NCBI GenBank assembly: GCA_012964265.1
Contig: DTUH01000269.1
Span: forward strand, 1 to 7,582
DNA from: Candidatus Lambdaproteobacteria bacterium
GTDB taxonomy: Bacteria; SAR324; NAC60-12
Length of the DNA: 7,582 nt
Reading direction: 5' to 3'
The position numbers and the translations under genes were made by a program. Of the stretch, positions 7,301 through 7,582 are shown one piece after another. Within the stretch, counting starts at the first letter, position 1. Every line of letters starts with the position of its first letter. Under the pieces are notes generated by a model. It did no database searches and was not told the DNA's origin. It saw nothing but the letters and a program-made list of their open reading frames with translations.

Positions 7301-7582
7301 GGGCAAATTGCTTTTTGCTACTACCTCAAGATCTCAAAAAGAGAAGGGGAAAACGTGATTTTACCACTGGAATTGGAAACTTCCATCAGAAGGAATACAC
7401 CACCTGCGCTGAAAATAAAACCGCAGACTTTTCTTTACAACACAAAATTCAAGCTTGAGTACCTCCAAGATGACAAAAAAGGGTACATGGTCAAAGAAAC
7501 TAATAATGCGTCTTCGGCAGACTTTCCGGTTTGGAAGGGGGAGACACGTGACAAAACTGAATTTTCGAGACGTGACAAGAAC
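4349..7582 (+). CDS. glnD: Divergent GlnD-type bifunctional PII uridylyltransferase/uridylyl-removing enzyme, 3' truncated
   Basis: GlnD senses glutamine and adds or removes UMP on PII proteins, controlling nitrogen assimilation. The frame stays open for 1078 codons to the window edge; E. coli GlnD has 890 residues. Domains in order: a charged N-terminal extension (1-211) with a coiled-coil-like stretch about 130-205; nucleotidyltransferase motif GGYGRAELSFASDRDL (216-231; metal ligands D228, D230); ESRVLLG; NIKEDQGGLRSLQ (341-353), where the family normally has LRD; an HD phosphohydrolase with H627, HDVGK (668-672), HH (711-712) and D753; and an ACT domain at about 940-1000 (LLIYVHDLPQIHSRIAYTL). 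A possible second ACT domain starts near 1045 (KFKLEYLQDDKKGYMV) and is cut off. ATG 4349 is the first start after an in-frame TAG (4343) and has no Shine-Dalgarno. The architecture is convincing. Sequence drift leaves it open whether PII is the substrate and both activities remain. Confidence 0.8.
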   Translation, partial: MDTNFSPIENYPFLSPFIFNEDPGIIEKHKISILKRLDNVWRPLKIDACQTHEYLAARENVFATVVAEHFEKQYQIIVKKSLSTNNSFETLSQNTRLLDSIIHTAFEYAFEDLPILKERINEELKKEYRFKKKSLPKNQQKHELNRKQIEKIESNPEDPEQRQLLKYYNSIDADLNREISSLTERLESLNEQMPLAQQAELKRDFLLKHFVIFARGGYGRAELSFASDRDLGYCLDTQQLSSGEAEICRQFIIHIEHLLRIAGIETAHQYFELDEDLSRFKDPGSIHTIPAILESRVLLGSNNLANALKRRFFQILPYETFVLSQIRDYHNRTVPGLSQMNIKEDQGGLRSLQIPLWLAAATFGVFPNQTADMLALLIQKRIISPRQGFKLCQALEFLYDLRNFSAVAAKFHFDDHARESGLSEKDLQINIINDATERLYLLKKKRFESIDVFDRYRLQMVNHIQYLSEAILQRLLDRTIVRTFSNFQVVVNLGKRQIVEINALEGLPQVPISLIFNDPPALLELFEYVGQSEYDLSFDLKDEMADLIKILTPDVIEIHRPQIAERFSKLMLTPFAANAWRIMLEICEPINAENQPRTLMGCFIPETNKMRFLLRNLAYHQHPVCTHTINALDRTQKELDRLKKDYQELYQYLEPKHILALKWGILFHDVGKIDPQTDHEVSGTSIAVKALERIGYDDQELFTLVSLLIVHHTTVVQLSRTSAYFDQALQSFFEIADRNLINVILLFLCNISDYISVSDSNAHSTRSLRTFFEETYRVFAEMRSSQKQEDSMDFIQTYLDIKKTDLESDTRIYLLINRSLRENLVSVLLTPLERINQKERKLLEKSEAELQVLWRDLKLGSLDEHGTDQTTDKFIRTIRQSLSNETLVELTELYSPLINWFFASFPNRFLLSSPPGMVAENLTIFNKLERPAIVNVITNAHGRLNALLIYVHDLPQIHSRIAYTLNLKHLNIESAKINQIKFARGQIAFCYYLKISKREGENVILPLELETSIRRNTPPALKIKPQTFLYNTKFKLEYLQDDKKGYMVKETNNASSADFPVWKGETRDKTEFSRRDKN
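7546..7578 (+). repeat. Short in-frame direct repeat at the 3' edge
   Basis: ACGTGACAA occurs at 7546-7554 and again at 7570-7578, a 24-nt (8-codon) period. In the GlnD-like frame it gives RDK twice in ETRDKTEFSRRDKN. It lies in a polar segment where the second ACT domain would be expected, within 40 nt of the window end. It may be a small local duplication or poor end sequence. Confidence 0.35.

Noticed and set aside
1..7582. CRISPR array, insertion sequence, phage or defence system
   Set aside because: There are no spaced direct repeats, terminal inverted repeats, transposase/integrase motifs or toxin-antitoxin-like pairs. The HD and nucleotidyltransferase domains in the last gene sit in a GlnD architecture.

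Overview
The window is a piece of an AT-rich bacterial chromosome, about 40-45% G+C by eye. All genes lie on the + strand. It reads as housekeeping DNA: I saw no CRISPR array, transposase, phage gene, tRNA or rRNA. The gene set (bacterial L7/L12, PyrB, RuvB, GlnD-like) is clearly bacterial. The divergent sequences, the two-domain CDP-alcohol phosphatidyltransferase and the lack of Shine-Dalgarno motifs suggest an uncultured lineage. A deltaproteobacterial or SAR324-like affinity is only a guess.

Layout: (1) Positions 1-269 hold the 3' end of rplL. The C-terminal domain is intact, but the first ~45 bases are out of frame, which looks like a contig-end error. A strong intrinsic terminator follows at 279-314. 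The usual downstream neighbour, rpoB, is absent. (2) Positions 315-488 are a non-coding leader with no convincing promoter. (3) Positions 489-1544 encode a catalytic-type aspartate carbamoyltransferase (pyrB) with an N-terminal extension, ended by a second strong terminator at 1553-1603. (4) Positions 1620-3116 encode a 498-residue membrane protein with two complete CDP-alcohol phosphatidyltransferase domains in tandem. Its start is only 16 nt after the previous terminator. (5) Positions 3123-4187 hold ruvB, 6 nt after the lipid gene and so probably cotranscribed. (6) Positions 4188-4348 are a 161-nt AT-rich gap with one small palindrome. (7) From 4349 to the window edge there is one uninterrupted frame of 1078 codons, a divergent and N-terminally extended GlnD-type PII uridylyltransferase cut off near its C-terminus.

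The genes do not form one pathway: translation, pyrimidine synthesis, phospholipid head-group synthesis, Holliday-junction migration and nitrogen signalling. Two terminators split the window into separate transcription units. The points most worth a second look are the tandem lipid synthase with its altered first active site, the enlarged GlnD-like protein, the paired loss of an interdomain salt bridge in PyrB, and the shared absence of Shine-Dalgarno sequences at all four visible start codons. I found no clear sign of a new multi-gene system.
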